Shown here: in pieces, positions 1 through 5,846 of the stretch | Layout: each line of letters opens with the position of its first letter | Position numbering within the stretch: position 1 is the first letter of the stretch | Source of the DNA: Desulfuromonadaceae bacterium | GTDB lineage: Bacteria > Desulfobacterota > Desulfuromonadia > Desulfuromonadales > Geopsychrobacteraceae | Length of the DNA: 6,409 nt | Direction: 5' to 3' | NCBI GenBank assembly: GCA_013138655.1 | Contig: WTCI01000158.1 | Location: 1-6,409, forward strand | Notes under the pieces: generated by a model | Told to the model about the DNA's origin: nothing | Seen by the model: the letters and a program-made list of their open reading frames with translations, nothing else | The model's database searches: none | Translations under genes and position numbers: made by a program

Positions 1-654
1 GGAGTGGCCGAGCTATTACGTAACATTGCCGGCGTCGAAACCGATCGGCTGGTGGTGATCAGCGGCCGGGAGGTCGCCAGCCTGCGTAACTGTCTCGGCC
101 TTGATCCGTCCCCGGAGTTGTGGGGCTGTCACGGTTGGCAGCGGTGCCTGCCCGGCGGACGGGCGGTGCAACGGCCCCTGCCGGATGGGGTGACGGGCCT
201 GTTGGAGCAGGCGGCATCCTTGGCCCGGGATGCCGGATTTGCCCGGCAGCTGGAACGGAAACCGGTTTCTTTGGCCTTGCACTGGCGTGGTCTCGAACCG
301 TCTGTAGCGGGCCGGATGCGGGAGCTGGTCGGTGGTCGCTGGCAGCAATTGACGGGCGCTGGATTGTTGCAGCTGAAAGAATTTGACGGTGGGCTGGAGC
401 TGCGTTGCCTCGATGTCGATAAGGGATCCGCTGTTGAACGGTTGCTTGAGGAGGTCGAGGGCGATACCCTGATCGCTTATCTGGGGGATGACCTGACCGA
501 CGAGGATGCCTTTGCGGTGTTGGGCGCGCGCGGCCTGAAGGTTCTGGTCCGTTCGCAGCTGCGGGCAACGCGGGCCGATCTTTGGTTGCAACCGCCGGAG
601 GAGTTGCTCCGGTTTCTGCAACAGTGGTATGCAATGAGGAGGAATGGCGGGTGA
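1..654 (+). CDS. otsB: Trehalose-6-phosphate phosphatase, 5'-truncated by window edge
   Basis: HAD-superfamily phosphatase that removes phosphate from trehalose-6-phosphate to give trehalose, the second step of the OtsA-OtsB pathway in the cytoplasm. The frame is open to base 1, so the GTG at 4 is probably internal. The expected N-terminal DxDGT nucleophile motif is missing, which fits roughly 40-50 residues lying left of the window. Seen directly: the second HAD motif VVISGR (codons at about 52-69), an ALHWRG segment resembling the family's ALHY-type strand, and the metal-binding GDDLTDEDAF motif starting at 484, which is diagnostic for this family. The stop TGA at 652-654 overlaps the GTG start of otsA, implying translational coupling. 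The call rests on the GDD-TDED motif plus the otsA neighbour. A related sugar-phosphatase of the same family is the only real alternative. Confidence 0.93.
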   Translation, partial: GVAELLRNIAGVETDRLVVISGREVASLRNCLGLDPSPELWGCHGWQRCLPGGRAVQRPLPDGVTGLLEQAASLARDAGFARQLERKPVSLALHWRGLEPSVAGRMRELVGGRWQQLTGAGLLQLKEFDGGLELRCLDVDKGSAVERLLEEVEGDTLIAYLGDDLTDEDAFAVLGARGLKVLVRSQLRATRADLWLQPPEELLRFLQQWYAMRRNGG

Positions 655-2123
655 ACAAACTTGATGAGCAGTTTCTGGTGGTCTCCAACCGTTTGCCGTT
701 GGTGGTGGATCAGGATGAGGACGGCTGGCAGATCAAACCCGCATCCGGGGGGCTGGTGACTGCCCTCGAGCCGATCATGAGCCGGGTCAACGGGCTCTGG
801 ATCGGCTGGCTGGGCAGTTCTGAACAGGCCCCCTTTGATGAGTTGTTCGCCCGTTTTGCCGCTACGCACGGCTACCGGTTGGCGGCGGTCCCCTTAACCG
901 ATGAGGATGTCGAACTTTATTACCGTGGCTTTGCCAATGAAACCCTCTGGCCGCTGTTCCACGATCTGCTGGGGCGCTGTCACTTCGATCTGACGACCTG
1001 GCTGCACTATCAAAAGGTCAATGATCTCTTTGCCGAGGTGGTTGCCGAGCAGGCAGACGACGGCCAGTTGATCTGGGTGCATGATTATCAATTGGCCCTG
1101 GTCGGTCACCTGTTGCGCCAGCGCGGTTTGAAAAACCGTCTCGCCTTCTATCTGCACATCCCCTTTCCTTCTTTCGATCTATTGCGCAGGCTGCCGTGGA
1201 AAAAGGAACTGCTGCAGGGGCTGCTCAGTTACGATCTGCTCGGCTTTCAAACCTTGCGAGACCGCCGTAACTTCGTGGCTTGCGTCCGTGAAATGTTTCC
1301 GCATGTCAGGGCCGATATCCGGCGGCGCGTGACGCTCCTCGATCTCGGCGAGAGGCAGGTTTCGGTGGGGAATTTTCCCATCAGTATCGATTTCGAGGAA
1401 TTCAACCAGGGGGCTGCCGTCAAAGAGGTTGAGGAGGCCGCCTGGTATCTGCATGAGCACTACCAGGGGCGACAGCTGCTGCTCGGGGTCGACCGGCTCG
1501 ATTATACCAAGGGGATTCCCGATCGCTTTCTGGCCTTTGAGCGGGCCCTGGAAAAATATCCCGAATTACGTCGCCAGGCGACCCTGATTCAGGTGGTGGT
1601 GCCGAGCCGGACCCTGGTGCCGGATTACCAGAATCTCAAGGAGACCCTTGATCAAATAGTCGGTCGGATCAATGCACGGTTCAATGAGCATGGGTGGGTG
1701 CCGATCCATTACCTCTATCGCAGCCTCGACCGGACCCAGTTGCTGGCTCATTACCGCAGCTGCGAAATTGCACTGATCTCGCCATTACGTGACGGGATGA
1801 ATCTGGTGGCCAAAGAATATTGTGCCGCCTCGGTGGAGGAAAAAGGGGTTCTGATTCTCAGTGAATTTGCCGGGGCTGCGGCACAGCTGGGGGAGCATGC
1901 TTTGCTGGTCAACCCCTACGATATCGAAGGGACTGCGGATGCCATCTGGCAGGCCTACTCCATGACAGAGGAAGAGCGGCACCAGCGGATGCGGCAGCTG
2001 CGTGCCGAAGTGCGGCGTAACAATGTCTATCGCTGGGTCGAACAGTTTCTCGACGCAGTGCAGCCGCGGACCGAGCAGCTTTATTGGCATTGTACAGAGA
2101 TGCGGCGAGAGGGGGATGAATAG
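651..2123 (+). CDS. otsA: Alpha,alpha-trehalose-6-phosphate synthase (GT20)
   Basis: Retaining glycosyltransferase joining glucose from UDP-glucose to glucose-6-phosphate to make trehalose-6-phosphate. At 490 residues it has the usual OtsA length. Motifs in order: SNRLP with R14, SGGLVTALEP (33-41), YYRGFANETLW (90-100), WVHDYQL with D145, LHIPFPS with H169, DRLDYTKGIPDR with R282/K287, and LRDGMNLVAKEY with D381 and E389. The spacing D145-H169 (24) and R282-K287 (5) equals that of E. coli OtsA D130-H154 and R262-K267, so both the UDP-glucose and acceptor sites look intact. The GTG start at 651 is chosen because GAGGAGGA (636-643) sits 7 bases upstream and the SNRLP motif then falls where expected; longer in-frame starts lie inside otsB. 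The SGGL N-terminal loop argues against the related glucosylglycerol-phosphate synthase. Nucleotide-sugar preference (UDP- or ADP-glucose) cannot be read from sequence. Confidence 0.95.
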   Translation: MNKLDEQFLVVSNRLPLVVDQDEDGWQIKPASGGLVTALEPIMSRVNGLWIGWLGSSEQAPFDELFARFAATHGYRLAAVPLTDEDVELYYRGFANETLWPLFHDLLGRCHFDLTTWLHYQKVNDLFAEVVAEQADDGQLIWVHDYQLALVGHLLRQRGLKNRLAFYLHIPFPSFDLLRRLPWKKELLQGLLSYDLLGFQTLRDRRNFVACVREMFPHVRADIRRRVTLLDLGERQVSVGNFPISIDFEEFNQGAAVKEVEEAAWYLHEHYQGRQLLLGVDRLDYTKGIPDRFLAFERALEKYPELRRQATLIQVVVPSRTLVPDYQNLKETLDQIVGRINARFNEHGWVPIHYLYRSLDRTQLLAHYRSCEIALISPLRDGMNLVAKEYCAASVEEKGVLILSEFAGAAAQLGEHALLVNPYDIEGTADAIWQAYSMTEEERHQRMRQLRAEVRRNNVYRWVEQFLDAVQPRTEQLYWHCTEMRREGDE

Positions 2124-2133
2124 CAGAAAATCC

Positions 2134-2163
2134 TTGCATTGCAAAAGGTTTCGCGTTTAGAAT
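2134..2163 (+). promoter_or_regulatory. Sigma70-like promoter for the leader-aroF operon
   Basis: A -35-like TTGCAT (2134-2139) and a -10-like TAGAAT (2158-2163) are separated by 18 bases, only about 10 bases after the otsA stop. Transcription would start near 2170, about 26 bases before the leader-peptide ATG. TTGCATTGCAA (2134-2144) is also a short palindrome covering the -35; no known operator is recognised in it. The call is by consensus match and position only. Confidence 0.65.
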
Positions 2164-2195
2164 CGGCCAACTTAATCAAGCGAAGGTGAACGAAG

Positions 2196-2279
2196 ATGAC
2201 TTTTTATGCGTCCTTTTATAGTTTTTTCTTTTGGTTTTTCGGTTTTGTCAAGCCGTTTGCCGCGGGAGAGGGTCTGTAA
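2196..2279 (+). CDS. Phe-rich attenuation leader peptide (27 aa)
   Basis: Short ORF from ATG 2196 to TAA 2277-2279. The peptide has Phe at positions 3, 7, 10, 11, 12, 14, 15, 17 and 21, Tyr at 4 and 8, and Trp at 13, so 12 of 27 residues are aromatic. The core SFFFWFFGF (residues 9-17) contains six Phe and the Trp in nine codons. AAGGTGA (2183-2189) lies 6 bases upstream and is a credible ribosome site. The peptide resembles E. coli PheL in kind, a short Phe-run peptide ahead of an aromatic biosynthesis gene, but is longer. Its role would be as a codon sensor: its translation rate reports charged tRNA-Phe, with possible minor input from Tyr and Trp. It is unlikely to have a function as a product. 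A hydrophobic membrane microprotein is the alternative, but the terminator-like hairpins that follow favour attenuation. Confidence 0.85.
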   Translation: MTFYASFYSFFFWFFGFVKPFAAGEGL

Positions 2280-2287
2280 AGGGTAGA

Positions 2288-2366
2288 CAACTTCAGATCG
2301 TACAAACCATGGCAGAACGGCAGCAGGGTTCTCTCATGGTTTTTCTTTTTGTTGTATCTGAAATTG
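2288..2366 (+). other. Leader RNA hairpin A (anti-antiterminator, possibly a first terminator)
   Basis: The upper stem pairs AAACCATG (2304-2311) with CATGGTTT (2335-2342). It continues by one G-U pair and a C/C mismatch into AGAAC (2314-2318) with GTTCT (2328-2332), around a 9-base loop. A lower stem pairs 2288-2303 with 2354-2366, with one C/A mismatch and a 3-base bulge. The 3' side of the upper stem runs into TTTTTCTTTTTG (2340-2351), so the upper hairpin alone could act as an intrinsic terminator. The lower stem ends at 2366, directly against hairpin B. Confidence 0.7.
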
Positions 2367-2403
2367 AAGGCCGCCGGGAGAATCGGGCGGCCTTTTGCCT
2401 TTT
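2367..2403 (+). terminator. Intrinsic terminator (hairpin B) of the aroF attenuator
   Basis: A perfect 9-bp stem AAGGCCGCC (2367-2375) / GGCGGCCTT (2386-2394) encloses a 10-base loop and is followed by TTTTGCCTTTT (2393-2403). This GC-rich stem with a U-run has the form of a Rho-independent terminator. It stands between the leader peptide and the aroF start, so it must be bypassed for aroF expression. It probably also stops readthrough from otsBA, which has no obvious terminator of its own. Confidence 0.83.
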
Positions 2404-2433
2404 CAGCCCAAGTGGCAACAAAAGGAGAAAGTC

Positions 2434-3459
2434 ATGATCATTGTTATGCAAAAAGGGGCCTCGCAGGAGGCGCTGGCAGAGGTGGAAAAGAAGATCGTCG
2501 AACTCGGTTATCAGCCGCACGTAATCCACGGTGAAACCCGCAACGTGGTCGGTGCGGTTGGTGATGAGCGGGGGAAGGAAAAACTGCAGGCTCTGGAAAC
2601 TCTGCCGGGTGTCGAGCGGGTGGTACCGATCCTTAAGCCGTACAAGCTGGCCAGCCGCGAAGTGCAGCCGCAGCCGAGCGAGATCGAGATCGTCCCCGGC
2701 CTGGCCATCGGCGGCAAAGAGTTCATCGTTGTCGCCGGTCCCTGCGCGGTTGAGAGCCGAGAGCAGATCTGCGAAACCGCTGAAGCGGTGAAAAAATCGG
2801 GTGCCCGACTGCTGCGGGGCGGCGCTTTCAAGCCGCGCACCAGCCCATATTCTTTCCAGGGAATGGAAGAGGATGGCCTGAAGTTGCTGGCCGAAGCGCG
2901 GGAATTGACCGGTCTGCCGATTGTCACTGAAGTCGTCAATCCGCGGGATGTCGAACTGGTGGCCAAGTATGCCGATATCATGCAGGTCGGCGCCCGCAAT
3001 ACGCAGAATTTTGCCCTGCTGAAGATGCTCGGTCAGCTTGACAAGCCGATCCTGCTTAAACGGGGGATGGCGGTGACCATCCAGGAATTTTTGATGAGTG
3101 CCGAATATATTCTCTCCGAAGGGAACCGTAAGGTGATTCTCTGTGAACAGGGTATCCGCACTTTTGAGACTGCGACCCGGAACACGCTGGATATCTCTGC
3201 CGTCCCGGTGTTGAAGCAACATACCCACCTGCCGGTGATGATCGACCCTTCTCATGCCACTGGACACGCACACCTGGTAGCGCCGATGTGTTATGCTGCG
3301 GCCGCCGCCGGGGCGGATGGCTTGCTGATTGAGGTCCATCCCTGTCCGGAAAAAGCCTCTAGTGACGGGCCACAGTCGCTACGTCCGGCAGAGTTTCAGG
3401 AAATGATGGATAAATTGCGTGCGTTCGCTCAGGTTGCCGGTCGCGAGATGGCTGGCTGA
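2434..3459 (+). CDS. aroF: 3-deoxy-7-phosphoheptulonate (DAHP) synthase, type I-beta with N-terminal regulatory domain
   Basis: Condenses phosphoenolpyruvate with erythrose-4-phosphate to DAHP, the entry reaction of the shikimate pathway, in the cytoplasm. The 341-residue protein has two parts: an N-terminal ferredoxin-like domain (about 1-70, ending [11 protein letters not shown]) and a TIM-barrel catalytic domain. Catalytic-site motifs are AGPCAVES (C104), [18 protein letters not shown] (128-143), [28 protein letters not shown] (H274), IEVHP (E300) and SDGPQSL (D311). C104, H274, E300 and D311 line up with the metal ligands C102, H272, E298 and D309 of the Thermotoga maritima enzyme. In that enzyme the N-terminal domain mediates Tyr/Phe inhibition, so similar feedback is likely here. 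ATG 2434 is chosen because AGGAG (2423-2427) is 6 bases upstream; the longer TTG start at 2395 would fall inside the terminator. It is the first structural gene after the Phe attenuator and is followed 24 bases later by a small ORF, then serC. Confidence 0.96.
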   Translation: MIIVMQKGASQEALAEVEKKIVELGYQPHVIHGETRNVVGAVGDERGKEKLQALETLPGVERVVPILKPYKLASREVQPQPSEIEIVPGLAIGGKEFIVVAGPCAVESREQICETAEAVKKSGARLLRGGAFKPRTSPYSFQGMEEDGLKLLAEARELTGLPIVTEVVNPRDVELVAKYADIMQVGARNTQNFALLKMLGQLDKPILLKRGMAVTIQEFLMSAEYILSEGNRKVILCEQGIRTFETATRNTLDISAVPVLKQHTHLPVMIDPSHATGHAHLVAPMCYAAAAAGADGLLIEVHPCPEKASSDGPQSLRPAEFQEMMDKLRAFAQVAGREMAG

Positions 3460-3483
3460 CCACGGCAAAAAACGAGGAGTTCT

Positions 3484-3774
3484 ATGTATTTTGTGCCTTT
3501 GTCGCAGCTGGAAAGTGTTGAGCTGGTGATCCATAGTCTCAGGGCGGCAGCCGGTGAAGCGGATTGCACCATGTGTCCAGCTTACAAGGTTTGTATGAAA
3601 CAGTGTCTGACCATTGCCAATACGGTTGGACAGATGCTGGAGGACGGAACCCTGCCGCAAATTGGTGGGGATCCGCCGCCTTCTCCAGCGAAGGTTGATA
3701 TGCCGGATGAAGATCCCGATCCGCCATCCACGGGTGGTTCGGGCGGTAAAGGGCGTTTGAAGGCTGTGAAATAG
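3484..3774 (+). CDS. Small four-cysteine protein of unknown function
   Basis: I do not recognise this 96-residue protein. It starts at ATG 3484, with GAGGAG (3474-3479) 4 bases upstream and 24 bases after the aroF stop, so it is probably translated from the same mRNA. Residues 1-57 look folded and partly helical. They hold four cysteines, C28, C31, C37 and C41, in the pattern C-x2-C-x5-C-x3-C (core DCTMCPAYKVCMKQC), a plausible zinc or iron-sulfur site. From about residue 60 the chain is low-complexity, rich in Pro, Asp and Gly with a basic end (GRLKAVK), and likely disordered. No signal peptide or membrane segment is evident. Its place between aroF and serC suggests a link to amino-acid metabolism or merely carriage in the operon; nothing in the sequence decides this. 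Confidence 0.82.
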   Translation: MYFVPLSQLESVELVIHSLRAAAGEADCTMCPAYKVCMKQCLTIANTVGQMLEDGTLPQIGGDPPPSPAKVDMPDEDPDPPSTGGSGGKGRLKAVK

Positions 3775-3818
3775 GCTGAGGAAATCAGGCCCCTGGTTTA
3801 ATGCTCGGAGGATAAATG

Positions 3819-4910
3819 ATGTCGAACAAGGTTTATAATTTTGGCGCCGGACCGGCGATGTTGCCGGAACCGGTGATGCAGAAAATTCAGCAGGAGTGGC
3901 TTGATTACCGGGGGATGGGTGTTTCGGTGATTGAGATCAGTCACCGGGCCAAGGAGTTTGTCGAGATTCTGGATGAGGCGCAGGCGCTGTTTCGTGAACT
4001 GAGTGGGGTGCCGGAGAATTACCGTATTCTCTTTGCCCACGGTGGCGCGCGGATGCAGTTTTCTGCGTTGCCACTGAATCTGGCTGGTCGTAAGCCGAAC
4101 CGGAAATGTCTTTATTTTGAAACCGGCAACTTTGCCAAACTGGCTGCCAAAGACGCTACCGCCTTCTGCAATGTCGAGATTGTCGCCAGCAGTGCTGACA
4201 CCAACTATGACCGAATCCCGGACTATGACCCGGCGGTGCTTGCCGAGGACGCCTCCTATGTGCATATCACCGGCAACAACACCCTCTACGGGACCCGTTG
4301 GAACCAATTTCCGGAGACCGGTGAGGTGCCGTTGATCGCTGATATGACTTCGGAAATTCTGTCGCGACAGATCGATTATACAAAGTTCGGCGTCATTTAT
4401 GCCGGGATGCAGAAGAACCTCGGCCCGTCTGGAATGGCGATGGTGATCATCCGCGAGGATCTACTCGGGTTTGCCGGTGAACAGACCCCGTTGCTGCTGA
4501 ACTATACTCAGGCCGCTGCGGATAACTCACTGACCAATACCACCAACACTTTCGCCATCTATGTCACCAAACTGGTTCTTGAATGGCTCAAGGGAGAAGG
4601 GGGGGTGGTTGCCCTGGAAAAGCGGAACGAGGAAAAGGCTGCCTGCCTTTACCGCGTGATTGATGCGTCCGCTTTTTACCGCGGAGTTGCTCAGCTTGCG
4701 CACCGCTCCATCATGAATGTCAGCTTCAAGTTAGCCAGTGAAGAGTTGGCAGAAAAGTTTCTGCAGGAAGCGGGTGCTGCCGGATTCTACGCTCTCAAAG
4801 GGCACAGAAATGTTGGTGGAATCAGAGCGTCAATCTATAATCCGATGCCGCTGGCTGGAGTGGAAGCGCTGGCCGATTTTATGCGCGAATTTGAAAAACG
4901 CAACGGCTGA
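3819..4910 (+). CDS. serC: Phosphoserine aminotransferase
   Basis: PLP-dependent fold-type I aminotransferase converting 3-phosphohydroxypyruvate and glutamate to phosphoserine and 2-oxoglutarate, the second step of serine synthesis; many SerC enzymes also act in pyridoxal-phosphate synthesis. The 363-residue length is normal. Visible motifs: NFGAGPAMLP (7-16), SHR (R43), HGGARMQF (74-81), ITGNNTLYGT, ADMTSEILSR (D175), IYAGMQKNLGPSGM with the PLP lysine K199, and GHRNVGGIRASIYNPMP near the C-terminus, whose H and R bind substrate phosphate in the E. coli enzyme. Two positions differ from common SerC: F105 where E. coli has the PLP-stacking W102, and NTTNTF where NTPPTF is usual. ATG 3819 is preferred over ATG 3816 because GGAGG (3807-3811) is then 7 rather than 4 bases away; the difference is one residue. 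It lies 44 bases after the small Cys gene, and no serA follows in the window. Confidence 0.95.
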   Translation: MSNKVYNFGAGPAMLPEPVMQKIQQEWLDYRGMGVSVIEISHRAKEFVEILDEAQALFRELSGVPENYRILFAHGGARMQFSALPLNLAGRKPNRKCLYFETGNFAKLAAKDATAFCNVEIVASSADTNYDRIPDYDPAVLAEDASYVHITGNNTLYGTRWNQFPETGEVPLIADMTSEILSRQIDYTKFGVIYAGMQKNLGPSGMAMVIIREDLLGFAGEQTPLLLNYTQAAADNSLTNTTNTFAIYVTKLVLEWLKGEGGVVALEKRNEEKAACLYRVIDASAFYRGVAQLAHRSIMNVSFKLASEELAEKFLQEAGAAGFYALKGHRNVGGIRASIYNPMPLAGVEALADFMREFEKRNG

Positions 4911-4936
4911 GCTTGTCAACCAGCCGCGCGCAAAAC

Positions 4937-4967
4937 AAAGGTCGGACGCATTGCTTCCGGCCTTTTA
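4937..4967 (+). terminator. Probable intrinsic terminator after serC
   Basis: AAAGGTCGGA (4937-4946) pairs with TCCGGCCTTT (4956-4965) over 10 bp, one of them G-U, around a 9-base loop, followed by T-rich TACTT. It lies 26 bases after the serC stop. The U-run is short, so strength is uncertain; upstream A-richness means it might also work on the minus strand. Confidence 0.65.
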
Positions 4968-5045
4968 CTTGAATCTGGTTATCCATTTTACTTAAGTTGG
5001 GCGCTGATTGACCGGAAGTAAAACGAAACTAAAAAAAACGCTTTA

Positions 5046-5288
5046 GCCACGGACACACACGGACAGGGGCGGGACGTAAAACCTGCAACCAGAAAAGTGC
5101 ACAATCATCCTCACACTCGTTCGTTACACTCACTTAAGGCACAAAGATCACAAAGGAAACCCATTATTCAGGTTTTGATCTTCAACCGATAAATTCGCTT
5201 TTGCCCTTGTTCTTCTTAGTGGGCTTTGTGGCTTTGTGCGAGATAAGGTTTTGATTTTGTCCCGCAGTTGTCCGTGTGTGTCCGTGGC
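5046..5288. repeat. Nested inverted-repeat intergenic element
   Basis: The outer arms GCCACGGACACACACGGACA (5046-5065) and its exact reverse complement (5269-5288) form a perfect 20-bp inverted repeat. Just inside, CGGGAC (5070-5075) is mirrored at 5258-5263, GTCCCG-type. An inner pair is GCACAAAGATCACAAAG (5139-5155) against CTTTGTGGCTTTGTGC (5224-5239). Each arm is itself built of tandem units: CACGGACA twice in the outer arm and CACAAAG twice in the inner. No convincing gene lies within; the minus-strand reading frames crossing it share no family features I recognise. This fills most of the gene-free stretch 4911-5363, whose remaining parts hold only the serC terminator and AT-rich sequence. 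It resembles interspersed non-coding repeats I recall from Desulfuromonadota genomes, but copy number cannot be judged from one copy. Confidence 0.75.
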
Positions 5289-5363
5289 CAATATTTGTTT
5301 TCTTAATGGATTTACTGGAGCGAAGTAGATAACCAGATACTTGAATTGAATATGAGGGAAATG

Positions 5364-5822
5364 ATGACGATAACGAAACCAGATCTTTCCGGTGAGGTCG
5401 ACTGGGAACCATTTGACGCGCCCGCACTGGTCGGCAGTTCTTTGCGATTTGTGTCCGGCGATCCGGAGGGAGAACGATTTCGCACCTGTTACTTTCGCAA
5501 AGCTGATCAAGCGTTGGTGGCCCGGATCTGGTTCGGTCCGGAAACCGAAGGGCCGCCGGGGCATGCTCACGGCGGCAGTATGGCGGCCGTGCTTGACGAG
5601 GTTCTTGGACTCGCTGCCTGGGCGGCCGGGCATGCCATCGTGGTCGGCAACCTGAATATCAACTTTCGCAGCCTGCTGCCATTGCAGCAAGTGGTGCAGG
5701 TCGATAGCGAAATTGTTTCCGTTGTGGGTCGCAAGGTCTTGGTGCGCGGAAAAATCTGGGATGGTAAGGATAAAGTTTACGCTAAGGCGGAGTGTCTCTG
5801 TATTGAAATTCAGGCGGTTTAG
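5364..5822 (+). CDS. Hotdog-fold acyl-CoA thioesterase (4HBT/PaaI-like)
   Basis: Likely cytoplasmic thioesterase hydrolysing an acyl-CoA or similar thioester; the substrate is unknown. The 152-residue protein has one hotdog domain. The hallmark is GHAHGGSMAAVLDEVLG (66-82): HGG at 69-71 followed by the helix carrying D78/E79, with the acidic residue in the usual catalytic place for the PaaI-like clade. The following strand NLNINFRSLLPL (96-107) and the segment VDSEIVSVVGRKVLVRGKIWD fit the family's central sheet. ATG 5364 is preferred because the GAGGG element (5354-5358) is 5 bases upstream; ATG 5361 and ATG 5352 are in frame and possible, adding one or four residues. It stands alone after a long intergenic repeat and converges with the minus-strand kinase, so nothing nearby indicates a pathway. 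Confidence 0.88.
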   Translation: MTITKPDLSGEVDWEPFDAPALVGSSLRFVSGDPEGERFRTCYFRKADQALVARIWFGPETEGPPGHAHGGSMAAVLDEVLGLAAWAAGHAIVVGNLNINFRSLLPLQQVVQVDSEIVSVVGRKVLVRGKIWDGKDKVYAKAECLCIEIQAV

Positions 5823-5846
5823 ACTGGAATGATCGGGTGAAATTTT

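Larger units (their letters stand above)
2170..2403 (+). promoter_or_regulatory. Phe-type ribosome-mediated attenuator leader of aroF
   Basis: The transcribed leader contains, in order, a ribosome site, a Phe-rich leader peptide (2196-2279), hairpin A (2288-2366) and hairpin B (2367-2394), ending 30 bases before the aroF start. Alternative pairings found by eye: segment 1 (2252-2261, inside the last third of the leader ORF) pairs with segment 2 (2311-2321) over ten Watson-Crick pairs with one bulged G. Segment 2 otherwise forms the 5' arm of hairpin A with segment 3 (2328-2342). Segment 3 (2327-2335) can instead pair with the loop of hairpin B (2376-2384) over nine pairs including two G-U. 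In the inferred logic, a ribosome stalled on the Phe codons leaves 1:2 to form, freeing segment 3 to block terminator B, so aroF is transcribed. With ample Phe the ribosome reaches the stop, covers segment 1, hairpin A forms and B terminates. No folding energies were calculated. Confidence 0.82.

Noticed and set aside
59..688. Minus-strand frames opposite otsB
   Set aside because: Rich in Pro/Arg/Gln as expected for antisense of a high-GC gene; the plus strand carries the GDD-TDED phosphatase motif.
2134..2144. TTGCATTGCAA palindrome over the -35 as a repressor operator
   Set aside because: Too short and with no second copy nearby; an attenuator already accounts for control. Kept only as a note in the promoter entry.
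2231..2437. Plus-strand frame of 68 codons across the leader and both hairpins
   Set aside because: It overlaps the Phe-rich leader in another frame, has no ribosome site, and runs through the terminator structures; the leader ORF at 2196 explains the region better.
2293..3339. Long minus-strand reading frame (348 codons) opposite aroF and the leader
   Set aside because: It lies antisense to a DAHP synthase with intact catalytic motifs, has no family motif, and its composition is that of a mirrored high-GC gene.
4963..5023. TTTTACTT occurring at 4963-4970 and 4986-4993 with AAGTAAAA at 5016-5023
   Set aside because: 8-base AT-rich matches are expected by chance in an AT-rich gap, and no stem of useful length results.
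5311..5341. Possible promoter TTTACT / GATACT before the thioesterase
   Set aside because: The spacer is 19 bases and both boxes match poorly; several equally weak alternatives exist, so none is called.
5148..5690. Minus-strand frame of 180 codons covering the inverted repeat and half the thioesterase
   Set aside because: Its second half mirrors the HGG-containing thioesterase and its first half is repeat sequence; no recognisable domain or ribosome site.
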